Positions 27,802 through 37,753 of a stretch of 64,000 nt of DNA are shown in pieces (position 1 is the first letter of the stretch; every line of letters starts with the position of its first letter). The notes below the pieces were generated by a model. The model was not told the DNA's origin. It did not search any database and was given only the letters and a program-made list of their open reading frames with translations. Source of the DNA: Bradyrhizobium tropiciagri (GTDB taxonomy: Bacteria > Pseudomonadota > Alphaproteobacteria > Rhizobiales > Xanthobacteraceae); contig NZ_JAFCKH010000010.1 in assembly GCF_018130505.1 (NCBI RefSeq), forward strand, positions 307,258-371,257, read 5' to 3'. Both the position numbers and the translations under genes were made by a program.

Positions 27802-28014
27802 TTATCCGGCGGCGCGAAGATTGTCGGCCGAGGATTTGCCCGAACGGCGGTCAGCCACGATCTCGTAGGAGATCTTCTGGCCTTCACGCAGGGTGCCAAG
27901 ACCGGCACGCTCGACGGCACTGATGTGCACGAACACGTCGTTCCCGCCTTCATCCGGCTGGATGAAGCCGTAGCCCTTGGTTGCGTTAAACCACTTCACG
28001 GTTCCCATGCTCAC
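27802..28014 (-). CDS. cspA: Cold-shock domain protein CspA
   Basis: 70-aa single OB-fold nucleic-acid chaperone. RNP1 (KGYGFIQPD) and RNP2 (DVFVHISA) are both intact. The GTG start at 28014 has an AAGGG box about 9 nt upstream on the minus strand; ATG 28008 would give a 68-aa product. The upstream 268 bp to infA contains its own promoter region and a likely structured leader. Confidence 0.95.
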   Translation of the reverse strand: MSMGTVKWFNATKGYGFIQPDEGGNDVFVHISAVERAGLGTLREGQKISYEIVADRRSGKSSADNLRAAG

Positions 28015-28208
28015 GTGGGTAGTCCCTTCTCAGATATACAAGTTCAAGACCCGCTAGTCGGCGGGGTGGTGAGATCGAATTTTTGGAAGGGTCGTCAGCG
28101 TCTGGACCGGCTGTACCGGTATTAGCTAATGTCGTCCGGCCGAAAATCGATGGGTAGGATATTATTCGATAGAAGGCCTCAAAACAATCCTGACGTGCGC
28201 GATTTTTT

Positions 28209-28228
28209 GGCCGGCGCGGACGCCGGCC
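28209..28228. other. GC-rich hairpin between infA and cspA
   Basis: GGCCGGCG/CGCCGGCC 8-bp perfect stem, loop CGGA, beginning 55 bp after the infA stop. On the minus strand it is followed by an A-run rather than a T-run, so it is not a standard terminator for infA; it may be a 3' stability element or a pause site. Confidence 0.4.
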
Positions 28229-28282
28229 ATTATCACGCATGACATCGACCGGTCATGCGCGCCACGGTTGCAAAGTCCGCGC

Positions 28283-28573
28283 TTACCGGCGGCGGAACTG
28301 GCCGCCGCGCTGCGCTCCCCCACGCGGCGGACCGCCGGGCGAGCTCGGCCGCTCGTCCTTGTGGCGGAATATCAGGCGGCCCTTTTCCAGATCATAGGGT
28401 GACATTTCGATCGTGACGCGGTCGCCGGCCAGCGTCTTGATCCGGTTCTTCTTCATCTTGCCGGCGGTGTAGGCGACGATCTCGTGCCCGGCGTCGAGTT
28501 GGACCCGGTAGCGAGCGTCGGGGAGGATTTCGGTCACCAGTCCTTCGAACTGGATCAGCTCTTCCTTAGCCAT
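28283..28573 (-). CDS. infA: Translation initiation factor IF-1 with C-terminal extension
   Basis: 96-aa S1/OB-fold protein that binds the ribosomal A site. The core ([20 protein letters not shown] ... [19 protein letters not shown]) covers about 70 residues. A further 25-residue Gly/Pro/Arg-rich basic tail ([20 protein letters not shown]) exceeds the usual 72-aa length. It starts 24 bp after the DEAD-box helicase stop, so it is probably co-transcribed with it. The tail suggests a second, specialised IF-1 copy rather than the housekeeping one. Confidence 0.92.
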   Translation of the reverse strand: MAKEELIQFEGLVTEILPDARYRVQLDAGHEIVAYTAGKMKKNRIKTLAGDRVTIEMSPYDLEKGRLIFRHKDERPSSPGGPPRGGAQRGGQFRRR

Positions 28574-28597
28574 TTGGTTCTCCAGATCGAGCGACGG

Positions 28598-30016
28598 CTA
28601 GTGCTTCGGTCGGTTGTTGCGGTGGTGTTGCGGTTTTGGCCGGCTCTCGCGATGCAAGAAGGCGACGCCCTGAATGCCTTCGCTGTTGCCGGCCTGCGAC
28701 GGACGCGGCGACTCGCCCCGGTTCGTCTGCGGCGCGCCATTGTTACCACCTCCACGGCGGCGGCGGCGAGGCCCTTTTGCGCTCTGGGTGGCCTCGTTCC
28801 CACGGACATTGTGGGCTCGCGGCGCGGAGCGCCCGCCGCGGTGCGGCTGGGGCGCCTGGGCCGGCGCTGCGGCCTCGCGGCTGCCCGGTGTGCGGCGGTC
28901 TTCCCGCGGCACCGTGATCCGGATCAGCCGCTCGATATCGCGCAGATAACCCATCTCCTCGGCGCCGGCGACCAGCGAGATCGCGACCCCGTCGGCACCG
29001 GCGCGCGCGGTGCGGCCGATGCGGTGGACATAGGTCTCCGGGATGTTCGGCAGGTCGAAATTCACCACATGGCTGATGCCGTCGACATCGATGCCGCGGG
29101 CGGCGATGTCGGTCGCGACCAGCGTGCGGATCTCGCCGGAGCGGAACGCCGCCAGCGTACGCTCGCGGTGGTTCTGCGACTTGTTGCCGTGGATCGCATT
29201 GGCCTCGATGCCGGCCTTCGCCAAGGTCTTCACGACCTTGTCGGCGCCATGCTTGGTGCGGGTAAAGACCAGGGCACGATTGACCGGTTCTTGCTTCAGA
29301 AGCTGGGCGAGAATCGCCGGTTTGGCCGCGAAATCCACCTGGATGACGCGCTGCGCGATCCGGTCGACGGTCGAGGACACCGGCGTCACCGCCACGCGGG
29401 CGGGGTCGCGCAGCATCGCCTCGGCGAGCTCGGCGATGTCCTTGGGCATGGTGGCCGAGAAGAACAGCGTCTGGCGCCGGATCGGCAGCTTGGCGACGAT
29501 CTTCCGGATGTCGTTGATGAAGCCCATGTCGAGCATGCGGTCGGCTTCATCCAGCACCAGGAACTCGACCTGGTTGAGCTTGAGGCCGTTGCTCTGCACG
29601 AGATCGAGCAGGCGGCCGGGGGTGGCCACCATCACCTCGACGCCCTGCATCACGGCGCGGACCTGACGGCCCATCGGCACGCCGCCGATGGCGAGTGCCG
29701 AGGAGAGCCGGATGTGCCGGCCATAGGCGTTGAAGCTGTCGAGGATCTGCCCGGACAGCTCGCGGGTGGGGGAGAGCACCAGCACGCGGCAGCTCTTCGG
29801 CTGCGGACGGATGCGGTTCTCGAGCAGCCGGTGCAGGATCGGCAGCGCGAAGGACGCGGTCTTGCCGGTGCCGGTCTGGGCGATACCGACGACGTCACGC
29901 CCGGTGAGCGCGAGCGGGATGGTCTGGGCCTGGATGGGGGTCGGCGTGAGATAGTTCTCTTCTCGAAGCGCGCGGGCGATGGGATCGGCCAGGCCGAAAT
30001 CCTGAAAGGAGGTCAA
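28598..30016 (-). CDS. DEAD-box RNA helicase (RhlE-like)
   Basis: 472-aa ATP-dependent RNA helicase. Motifs in order: Q motif (PTPIQAQTIP), I (AQTGTGKT), Ia (PTREL), Ib (TPGR), II (DEAD), III (SAT), then the second RecA domain with VATDIAARGIDVD and HRIGRTARAG. The C-terminal 100 residues are disordered, basic and Gly/Asn-rich (KGPRRRRRGGGNNG). A TTG start at 30016 is proposed: it gives the family N-terminus TSFQDFGLADPIARAL and has GGAAAG 8-13 nt upstream, whereas the in-frame start at 30220 adds 68 residues of non-coding character. With infA and cspA it forms a cold/translation group. Confidence 0.9.
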   Translation of the reverse strand: MTSFQDFGLADPIARALREENYLTPTPIQAQTIPLALTGRDVVGIAQTGTGKTASFALPILHRLLENRIRPQPKSCRVLVLSPTRELSGQILDSFNAYGRHIRLSSALAIGGVPMGRQVRAVMQGVEVMVATPGRLLDLVQSNGLKLNQVEFLVLDEADRMLDMGFINDIRKIVAKLPIRRQTLFFSATMPKDIAELAEAMLRDPARVAVTPVSSTVDRIAQRVIQVDFAAKPAILAQLLKQEPVNRALVFTRTKHGADKVVKTLAKAGIEANAIHGNKSQNHRERTLAAFRSGEIRTLVATDIAARGIDVDGISHVVNFDLPNIPETYVHRIGRTARAGADGVAISLVAGAEEMGYLRDIERLIRITVPREDRRTPGSREAAAPAQAPQPHRGGRSAPRAHNVRGNEATQSAKGPRRRRRGGGNNGAPQTNRGESPRPSQAGNSEGIQGVAFLHRESRPKPQHHRNNRPKH

Positions 30017-30550
30017 AAGTCGTTCTTTCCATAAAACAGTCGTCGTCCCGGCCAATATTGCCAGGATCGCACGAGGGCGTCGGGACACCCGCGTGTCTGG
30101 GGCATCAAGCTGGGTTAGCTGAAAGGCGAGCCAGAAGCCGTTGGGACGGCTTGGAACACGCAGCTCGCGCGGTGCACCGCGATTCACGCGGGCAACGCCA
30201 CTGATATGGCGCAGGAACACGGCGCTTTCAAGGTGTTATCGGCGCCGCCGCGGGTTAAAGCCGGCCGATCAACGATCGCGCACGCGCGTCACAATCGGGT
30301 GCCGGAAATTTAGCCAAATCGCCATTTTTGCCTATTTAATAATCAGGTTGCCTTTTCAGCATCCATTTTCGTGGCTCAAGGATTGAGCAATCGGCCCCGT
30401 ATTTACCCGGAGTACGCGAAATTACCTAGCCGGTTCATTGGCTTAACGCGCCCGCGAGGCGTGGCATAGTTCTTGCGATTCCCTTAACCGCAGGCGGCCA
30501 GACGGCCGTTTCGCGAGCGTTCCACGCCTGCGTCAGGGAGATGACATTTC
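30017..30550. other. Divergent promoter region between the helicase and urtA
   Basis: 534 bp without a supportable gene. It contains the helicase 5' leader (30017 to about 30220), a 14-bp palindrome CGCGGTGCACCGCG at 30168-30181, an AT-rich stretch (about 30305-30360), and the sigma54-type urtA promoter (30462-30477). No clear paired NtrC site was recognised. Confidence 0.6.
30462..30477 (+). promoter_or_regulatory. Sigma54 (RpoN) -24/-12 promoter of the urt operon
   Basis: TGGCATAGTTCTTGCG: GG and GC dinucleotides are separated by exactly 10 bp, and TGGCA-N6-TTGC fits the sigma54 consensus at nearly all positions. It ends 73 bp before the urtA start. Sigma54/NtrC control is expected for a urea transporter under nitrogen limitation. 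Confidence 0.75.
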
Positions 30551-31879
30551 ATGCTTACTCAGCTTACTCACGATATAGCGACGATGACCCGTCGCCGCGC
30601 TCTCGCGGCGGCCGCCGGCCTGGTTATGGGCCTGGCAGCGTCCTCGTCGTTCTCGCCCGCGCAAGCGGCCGACGACACCATCAAGGTGGGCGTCCTGCAT
30701 TCGCTTTCCGGCACCATGGCCATCAGCGAGACCACGCTGAAGGACACCATTCTTTTCCTGATCGACGAGCAGAACAAGAAGGGCGGCGTGCTCGGCAAGA
30801 AGCTCGAGGCCGTCGTGGTCGACCCTGCCTCGAACTGGCCGCTGTTCGCGGAAAAGGCGCGCGAGCTGATCACCAAGGACAAGGTCGCGGTCGTGTTCGG
30901 CTGCTGGACCTCGGTGTCGCGCAAGTCCGTGCTCCCGGTGTTCAAGGAGCTGAACAACATCCTGTTCTATCCGGTCCAGTATGAGGGCGAAGAGTCCGAG
31001 CGCAACGTGTTCTACACCGGCGCCGCGCCGAACCAGCAGGCGATCCCCGCCGTCGACTACCTGATGAAGGAAGAGAAGGTGAAGCGCTGGGTGCTGGCCG
31101 GCACCGACTACGTCTATCCGCGCACCACCAACAAGATCCTGGAAGCCTACCTGAAGTCCAAGGGCGTCGCCCAGGACGACATCATGATCAACTACACGCC
31201 GTTCGGTCACTCCGACTGGCAGACCATCGTCGCCGACATCAAGAAGTTCGGCTCGGCCGGCAAGAAGACCGCCGTGGTCTCCACCATCAACGGCGACGCC
31301 AACGTTCCCTTCTACAAGGAGCTCGGCAACCAGGGCATCAAGGCGACCGACATTCCGGTGGTCGCGTTCTCGGTCGGCGAGGAAGAGCTCGCCGGCATCG
31401 ACACCAAGCCGCTGCTCGGCCATCTCGCCGCCTGGAACTACTTCCAGTCGATCAAGACGCCGGAGAACGAGAAGTTCATCAAGGAGTGGCAGGCCTACAC
31501 CAAGAACCCGAAGCGCGTGACCAACGATCCGATGGAAGCGCACGTGATCGGCTTCAACATGTGGGTGAAGGCGGTCGAGAAGGTGAAGTCGACCGATCCG
31601 GACAAGGTGATCGACGCGCTTCCCGGCACCGAGGCGCCGAACCTGACCGGCGGAGTCTCGAAGATGCTGCCGAACCACCACATCACCAAGCCGGTGTTCA
31701 TCGGCGAGATCAAGGGCAACGGCCAGTTCGACGTGGTCTGGAAGACCCCGGGCCTCGTCGCCGGCGACGCCTGGTCGAAGGAGCTTGATGGCTCCAAGGA
31801 CCTGATCGGCGACTGGGTCGAGAAGAAGTGCGGCAACTACAACGTCAAGACCAACAAGTGCGGCGGCCAGGGCTCCTGA
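30551..31879 (+). CDS. urtA: Urea ABC transporter substrate-binding protein UrtA
   Basis: 442-aa periplasmic urea-binding protein. The N-terminus has a Tat-type signal (TRRRALAAAAGLVMGLAA) ending near PAQAADD. The mature part matches the UrtA family (IKVGVLHSLSGTMAISETTL, FGCWTSVSRKSVLPVF, NNILFYPVQYEGEE). ATG 30551 is supported by AGGGAGA upstream; ATG 30584 is also possible and would start just before the twin-arginine motif. First gene of urtABCDE and normally the most abundant component. Confidence 0.96.
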   Translation: MLTQLTHDIATMTRRRALAAAAGLVMGLAASSSFSPAQAADDTIKVGVLHSLSGTMAISETTLKDTILFLIDEQNKKGGVLGKKLEAVVVDPASNWPLFAEKARELITKDKVAVVFGCWTSVSRKSVLPVFKELNNILFYPVQYEGEESERNVFYTGAAPNQQAIPAVDYLMKEEKVKRWVLAGTDYVYPRTTNKILEAYLKSKGVAQDDIMINYTPFGHSDWQTIVADIKKFGSAGKKTAVVSTINGDANVPFYKELGNQGIKATDIPVVAFSVGEEELAGIDTKPLLGHLAAWNYFQSIKTPENEKFIKEWQAYTKNPKRVTNDPMEAHVIGFNMWVKAVEKVKSTDPDKVIDALPGTEAPNLTGGVSKMLPNHHITKPVFIGEIKGNGQFDVVWKTPGLVAGDAWSKELDGSKDLIGDWVEKKCGNYNVKTNKCGGQGS

Positions 31880-31924
31880 TCGGGCGCTCCTGACTCAATC
31901 CACGACACATCACCTTCCAACACC

Positions 31925-31957
31925 GGGGAAGGCGGCACCGTTCGCCGCCTTCTCCCC
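31925..31957 (+). terminator. Hairpin between urtA and urtB (possible attenuator)
   Basis: GGGGAAGGCGGC (31925-31936) pairs with GCCGCCTT and CCCC (31944-31957), with a 2-nt bulge and a 7-nt loop. There is no strong T-run. It could stabilise urtA mRNA or reduce read-through into the permease genes. Confidence 0.45.
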
Positions 31958-31979
31958 ACACTCCTGCCGGGGTCCTCAG

Positions 31980-33593
31980 GTGTTTGTTTATTGTATCGAT
32001 CGCGCTCGCGCGCTGCTTCTCTCTATCTTGCTGCTGGGTTGCTTCGTGGTGCCGGCGCTGGCCGGGCCGTTCGAGGACTCCGTCGCAAAATTCGCCAATG
32101 ACGAGTTCTCCGACACGGAGGCCGCGATCGGCGAGGTCGCGTCGTCAGGCAATCCGCTTGCGTCCCCCATCATCAGCGCGCTGCAGGACGGCCGGTTGTC
32201 GGCCGATCCCGCCAGCAAGATGGTGTTCATCACCAAGAGCGACGGCAAGATCGTCGACGCTGCCACCGGCGCTACGGTCGACAAGCTGCCCGACGGCGCT
32301 GCCGCCGTCCGCCTCAACAACCGCCTCCGCCGCACCGTGGAGGCTGCGCTCGGTGGCTTGACGCTGCTGTCGCCGGATCCGGCCAAGCGCCTTGCCGCCG
32401 CGCAATCGGTGTTCAAGAGCCACGAAGAGAACTTGTTGCCCACCGTGGACAGCGCGCTCGCCAAGGAGAGCAACAAGTCGATCAAGCAGGCGTTCGCCGA
32501 GGCGCGCGCCGCCATCATCCTGTTCAAGTCCGACGCCTCCGACAGCGACAAGCTCGACGCCGTATCGGTGATCAAGGCGCGCGGCGACCAGGAGGCGATG
32601 GCGCTGCTCACCGGGCTCGGCGGCGATCAGCCACCGCTGGTGGCCAAGGCGGCCGCGAGCGCGGTCGCCTCGATCCAGAGCAATCTGGCGATGTGGTCGA
32701 TGGTGCAGAACGCCTGGTACGGCCTGTCGCTCGGTTCGGTGCTGCTGCTCGCCGCGATCGGCCTTGCCATCACCTTCGGCGTGATGGGCGTCATCAACAT
32801 GGCGCATGGCGAGATGGTGATGATCGGGGCCTACACCACCTTCGTGGTCCAGGAGGTGATCCGCACCCGCTATCCCGAGCTGTTCGACTACTCGCTGCTG
32901 ATCGCGGTGCCGCTGGCCTTCCTGGTTGCGGGGGGGATCGGCGTCCTGATCGAGCGCAGCATCATCCGCTTCCTCTACGGCCGGCCGCTGGAGACGCTGC
33001 TCGCCACCTGGGGCCTGTCGCTGGTGCTGCAGCAGGCGGTGCGCACCGCCTTCGGCCCGACCAACCGCGAGGTCGGCAACCCTTCATGGATGAGCGGCGC
33101 GTTCGATCTCGGCCAGATCACCATCACCTATAACCGGCTCTGGATCCTCTGCTTTACGCTTGCGGTGTTCGCCATCCTGCTGGCGATGCTGCGCTACACC
33201 GCGCTCGGCCTCGAGATGCGCGCGGTGACGCAGAACCGCCGCATGGCGGCCTCGATGGGCATTGCCACCTCGCGGGTCGACGCGCTGACCTTCGGCCTCG
33301 GCTCCGGCATCGCCGGGATCGCCGGCGTGGCGCTGTCGCAGATCGACAATGTCAGTCCCAACCTCGGCCAGAGCTACGTCATCGACAGCTTCATGGTCGT
33401 GGTGTTCGGCGGCGTCGGCAATCTCTGGGGCACGCTGGTCGGCGCTTTCACGCTCGGCATCGCCAACAAGTTCCTCGAGCCGGTGGCGGGCGCGGTGCTC
33501 GGCAAGATCGCGATCCTGGTGCTGATCATCCTGTTCATCCAGAAGCGGCCGCGCGGCCTGTTCGCGCTCAAGGGACGGGCGGTGGAAGCATGA
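31980..33593 (+). CDS. urtB: Urea ABC transporter permease UrtB
   Basis: 537-aa permease of the LivH type. An N-terminal hydrophobic export segment is followed by a long periplasmic region (about residues 25-235), characteristic of UrtB. The membrane domain then begins around AWYGLSLGSVLLLAAIGLAI and carries the NMAHGEMVMIGAY motif and the ATPase-contact region near TQNRRMAASMGI. The GTG start at 31980 directly precedes the export segment. The stop overlaps urtC by 4 bp. Confidence 0.95.
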   Translation: MFVYCIDRARALLLSILLLGCFVVPALAGPFEDSVAKFANDEFSDTEAAIGEVASSGNPLASPIISALQDGRLSADPASKMVFITKSDGKIVDAATGATVDKLPDGAAAVRLNNRLRRTVEAALGGLTLLSPDPAKRLAAAQSVFKSHEENLLPTVDSALAKESNKSIKQAFAEARAAIILFKSDASDSDKLDAVSVIKARGDQEAMALLTGLGGDQPPLVAKAAASAVASIQSNLAMWSMVQNAWYGLSLGSVLLLAAIGLAITFGVMGVINMAHGEMVMIGAYTTFVVQEVIRTRYPELFDYSLLIAVPLAFLVAGGIGVLIERSIIRFLYGRPLETLLATWGLSLVLQQAVRTAFGPTNREVGNPSWMSGAFDLGQITITYNRLWILCFTLAVFAILLAMLRYTALGLEMRAVTQNRRMAASMGIATSRVDALTFGLGSGIAGIAGVALSQIDNVSPNLGQSYVIDSFMVVVFGGVGNLWGTLVGAFTLGIANKFLEPVAGAVLGKIAILVLIILFIQKRPRGLFALKGRAVEA

Positions 33594-34768
33594 CGCCGCA
33601 CATCCTGACCCGTTCGCTGGATCGCGCCGCGACGACCTTCATCCTGATCGTCGCCGGACTGGGTGTGCTGATTCCGCTGTCGAACCTGTTGATGCCGCAG
33701 GGCTCGATGTTCCAGGTGCCGACCTATCTGGTTGCGCTGTGGGGCAAATATGTCTGCTACGCCATCCTGGCGCTCTCGATCGATCTGATCTGGGGCTATT
33801 GCGGCATCCTCTCGCTCGGCCACGGCGCGTTCTTCGCGCTCGGCGGCTACGCCATGGGCATGTACCTGATGCGGCAGATCGGCAGCCGCGGCGTCTACGG
33901 CAATCCGATCCTGCCCGACTTCATGGTGTTCCTGAACTATCCGAAACTGCCATGGTACTGGCATGGCTTCGATATGTTCTGGTTTGCGGCGCTGATGGTT
34001 CTCCTGGTGCCCGGCCTGCTGGCTTTCTGCTTCGGCTGGCTCGCCTTCCGCTCCCGCGTCACCGGCGTCTATCTGTCGATCATCACCCAGGCGATGACCT
34101 ATGCGCTGCTGCTGGCGTTCTTCCGTAACGATTTCGGCTTCGGCGGCAATAACGGCCTGACCGACTTCAAGGACATCCTCGGCTTCAACGTGCAGGCCGA
34201 TGGCACCCGCGCGGCGTTGTTTCTGTTGAGCTGCGCGGCGCTGATCATCGCCTTCGTGATCTGCCGCGCCATCGTGACCTCCAAGCTCGGCAAGGTCTTG
34301 ATCGCGGTGCGCGACGCGGAATCCCGCACCCGCTTCCTCGGCTACCGAGTCGAATCCTACAAGCTGTTCGTGTTCACGCTGTCGGCTTGCATGGCCGGCG
34401 TCGCCGGCGCGCTCTACGTGCCGCAGGTCGGCATCATCAATCCGAGCGAGTTCGCGCCCGGCAACTCGATCGAGGCCGTGATCTGGGTCGCGGTCGGCGG
34501 CCGCGGCACGCTTGTCGGTGCCGCACTCGGCGCCGTCGTCGTCAACTACGCCAAGACGTTCTTCACCTCGGGGCCGCTAGCGCCGTACTGGCTGTTCATG
34601 CTGGGCGCGCTGTTCATCCTGGTGACGCTGCTGCTGCCGAAGGGCATCGTCGGCACCTTCAATGCGTGGTGGGAGCCGTGGAAAACAAGGCGCACCACCG
34701 GCCTTGCGGCTGACGAGGAAAGCGCCGCGCGCGAAGACGGCATCGGCGCACCGAACCCGGCGGAGTAG
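33590..34768 (+). CDS. urtC: Urea ABC transporter permease UrtC
   Basis: 392-aa permease of the LivM type with about nine membrane segments. Family motifs include YCGILSLGHGAFFALGGYAM, GVYLSIITQAMTYALLLAF and the cytoplasmic coupling region AVRDAESRTRFLGYRVESYK. Ends with an acidic/Ala-rich cytoplasmic tail. Four bp before urtD; starts within the urtB stop. Confidence 0.95.
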   Translation: MTPHILTRSLDRAATTFILIVAGLGVLIPLSNLLMPQGSMFQVPTYLVALWGKYVCYAILALSIDLIWGYCGILSLGHGAFFALGGYAMGMYLMRQIGSRGVYGNPILPDFMVFLNYPKLPWYWHGFDMFWFAALMVLLVPGLLAFCFGWLAFRSRVTGVYLSIITQAMTYALLLAFFRNDFGFGGNNGLTDFKDILGFNVQADGTRAALFLLSCAALIIAFVICRAIVTSKLGKVLIAVRDAESRTRFLGYRVESYKLFVFTLSACMAGVAGALYVPQVGIINPSEFAPGNSIEAVIWVAVGGRGTLVGAALGAVVVNYAKTFFTSGPLAPYWLFMLGALFILVTLLLPKGIVGTFNAWWEPWKTRRTTGLAADEESAAREDGIGAPNPAE

Positions 34769-34772
34769 GCAG

Positions 34773-35534
34773 ATGAACGTCATGGATACCCGCGCCACCT
34801 CGGCCATGCTCTATCTCGACGGCGTGCACGTCTCGTTCGACGGCTTCCACGCCATCAACAACCTGTCGCTGGCGCTCGAACCAGGCGAGATGCGCGCCAT
34901 CATCGGCCCTAACGGCGCCGGCAAGACCACGATGATGGACATCATCACCGGCAAGACCAAGCCGGACGAAGGCACCGTGCTGTTCGACGGCACCGTCGAC
35001 CTGACCCGGCTGGACGAGACGCGGATTGCCGAGCTCGGCATCGGCCGCAAGTTCCAGAAGCCGACCGTGTTCGAGAGCCAGACCGTGCAGGACAACCTCC
35101 TGCTCGCGCTCAATGTCGATCACTCCGTGCGCGGCACGCTGTTCTGGCGCGGCAGCAGGGACGAGTCCGAGCGCATCGACAAGGTGCTGGAGACCATCCG
35201 CCTGACCGACGCGCGCAATCGGCTCGCCGGCAGCCTCAGCCACGGCCAGAAGCAATGGCTCGAGATCGGCATGCTGCTGGCGCAGGATCCGAAGGTGCTG
35301 CTGGTCGACGAGCCGGTCGCCGGGATGACCGACGTCGAGACGCATCTGACGGCGGAGCTGCTCAAGGAGATCAACAAGAACCACACCATCATGGTGGTCG
35401 AGCACGACATGACCTTCGTCCGCGAGCTCGGCGTCAAGGTGACCTGTTTGCATGAGGGCACGGTGCTCGCCGAAGGCTCGATCGATCAGGTGTCGTCGAA
35501 CGAGCGCGTGGTCGAAGTGTATCTGGGGCGCTAA
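34773..35534 (+). CDS. urtD: Urea ABC transporter ATP-binding protein UrtD
   Basis: 253-aa ATPase. Walker A GPNGAGKTT is near residue 45, the UrtD-type signature is LSHGQKQWLEIG, and Walker B is VLLVDEPVAGM. ATG 34773 is used: it lies 4 bp after the urtC stop and gives MNVMDTRATS; the longer in-frame opening at 34662 lies inside urtC. Works with UrtE as a heterodimer. Confidence 0.95.
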   Translation: MNVMDTRATSAMLYLDGVHVSFDGFHAINNLSLALEPGEMRAIIGPNGAGKTTMMDIITGKTKPDEGTVLFDGTVDLTRLDETRIAELGIGRKFQKPTVFESQTVQDNLLLALNVDHSVRGTLFWRGSRDESERIDKVLETIRLTDARNRLAGSLSHGQKQWLEIGMLLAQDPKVLLVDEPVAGMTDVETHLTAELLKEINKNHTIMVVEHDMTFVRELGVKVTCLHEGTVLAEGSIDQVSSNERVVEVYLGR

Positions 35535-35537
35535 GCA

Positions 35538-36233
35538 ATGCTGAAGGTCGACAACATCAACCTGTTCTACGGCGCGGCGCAGGCGCTGCGTGGCGTGTCG
35601 CTGACCGCCGAGCCCGGCAAGGTGACCTGCGTGCTCGGCCGCAACGGCGTCGGCAAGACCTCGCTGCTGCGCGCCATGGTCGGGCAGTATCCGATCGCCT
35701 CCGGCGCGATCAATTTCGACGGCAAGGACATCACCGCGCTCAAGCCCTATGAGCGGGCGCGGCGCGGCATCGGCTTCGTGCCGCAGGGCCGCGAGATCTT
35801 TCCGCTGCTGACGGTGGAAGAGAACCTGAAGACCGGATTCGGCCCGCTGAAGCGCGAGAATCGCAACATCCCCGACGACGTGTTCTCGCTGTTTCCGGTG
35901 CTGGAGACCATGCTCGGCCGCCGCGGCGGCGACCTCTCCGGCGGCCAGCAACAGCAGCTCGCGATCGGCCGCGCGCTGGTGATGCGGCCAAAGCTGTTGC
36001 TGCTCGATGAGCCGACCGAGGGCATCCAGCCCTCGATCATCAAGGACATAGGCCGCGCCATTTCCTATCTGCGCAACCTCGGCAACATCGCGATCGTGCT
36101 GGTCGAACAATATCTCGACTTTGCCTGCGAACTCGGCGACAGTTTTGCGGTGATGGACCGGGGTGCGGTGAAATATGCCTGCGACCGCGCAAGCCTTGAT
36201 CCCGCCGAGATCAGCCGCCAGATGGCGCTGTGA
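35538..36233 (+). CDS. urtE: Urea ABC transporter ATP-binding protein UrtE
   Basis: 231-aa ATPase of the LivF type. Walker A GRNGVGKTS, signature LSGGQQQQLAIG and Walker B LLLDEPTEGIQPS are all present. It begins 3 bp after urtD and is followed 38 bp later by ureD, so uptake and hydrolysis of urea are probably transcribed together. Confidence 0.95.
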   Translation: MLKVDNINLFYGAAQALRGVSLTAEPGKVTCVLGRNGVGKTSLLRAMVGQYPIASGAINFDGKDITALKPYERARRGIGFVPQGREIFPLLTVEENLKTGFGPLKRENRNIPDDVFSLFPVLETMLGRRGGDLSGGQQQQLAIGRALVMRPKLLLLDEPTEGIQPSIIKDIGRAISYLRNLGNIAIVLVEQYLDFACELGDSFAVMDRGAVKYACDRASLDPAEISRQMAL

Positions 36234-36271
36234 TAACACCGCCGCTTGCGGCGTGAGGGAGCGCTGGGGGA

Positions 36272-37108
<837 letters not shown>

Positions 37109-37135
37109 TCCTTTCAAAACGTTCAGAGTGCTCGC

Positions 37136-37438
37136 ATGAATTTGTCTCCCCGCGAAAAGGACAAGCTGCTGGTGTCGATGGCGGCGATGGTGGCGCGCCG
37201 CCGGCTCGAGCGCGGCGTCAAGCTGAACCATCCCGAGGCGATCGCGCTGATCACCGATTTCATCGTCGAGGGCGCGCGCGACGGCCGCACCGTCGCCGAT
37301 CTGATGCAGGCCGGTGCCAAGGTTTTGACCCGCGACCAGGTGATGACCGGCATCCCCGAGATGATCCACGACATCCAGGTCGAGGCGACTTTCCCCGACG
37401 GCACCAAGCTCGTCACCGTGCACGAGCCGATCCGCTAG
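37136..37438 (+). CDS. ureA: Urease gamma subunit UreA
   Basis: 100-aa structural subunit. [20 protein letters not shown] start, [20 protein letters not shown] and the C-terminal TVHEPIR motif match UreA at full length. Lies 27 bp after ureD and 9 bp before ureB. Confidence 0.97.
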   Translation: MNLSPREKDKLLVSMAAMVARRRLERGVKLNHPEAIALITDFIVEGARDGRTVADLMQAGAKVLTRDQVMTGIPEMIHDIQVEATFPDGTKLVTVHEPIR

Positions 37439-37447
37439 GAGCGCGAC

Positions 37448-37753
37448 ATGATCCCCGGCGAACTCTTCATCAAGGACGGCGAGATCGAGCTCAACGCCGG
37501 CCGCAAGACCGTGACGCTCTCGGTCGCCAATACCGGCGACCGCCCGATCCAGGTCGGCTCGCACTACCATTTCTTCGAGACCAACCCGGCGCTGAAATTC
37601 GATCGCAAGAAAGCCCGCGGCATGCGCCTCGACATCGCCGCCGGCACCGCCGTCCGCTTCGAACCCGGCCAGACCCGCGACGTCCATCTCGTCGCGCTGG
37701 CCGGCAAGCGCGTGATCCACGGCTTCCGCGCCGAGGTGAAGGGGAAGCTGTGA
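37448..37753 (+). CDS. ureB: Urease beta subunit UreB
   Basis: 101-aa structural subunit with [17 protein letters not shown], the highly conserved [19 protein letters not shown] block, and [12 protein letters not shown]. The stop TGA overlaps the GTG start of the HD-domain gene (GTGA at 37750-37753). Confidence 0.97.
   Translation: MIPGELFIKDGEIELNAGRKTVTLSVANTGDRPIQVGSHYHFFETNPALKFDRKKARGMRLDIAAGTAVRFEPGQTRDVHLVALAGKRVIHGFRAEVKGKL

Noticed and set aside
28209-28228. Intrinsic terminator for infA
   Set aside because: The stem is strong, but on the minus strand it is followed by an A-run, not a T-run, so it is listed only as a hairpin.
30168-30181. NtrC binding site near the sigma54 promoter
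   Set aside because: CGCGGTGCACCGCG is palindromic but does not show the GCACC-N5-GGTGC type spacing, and lies about 280 bp from the promoter.
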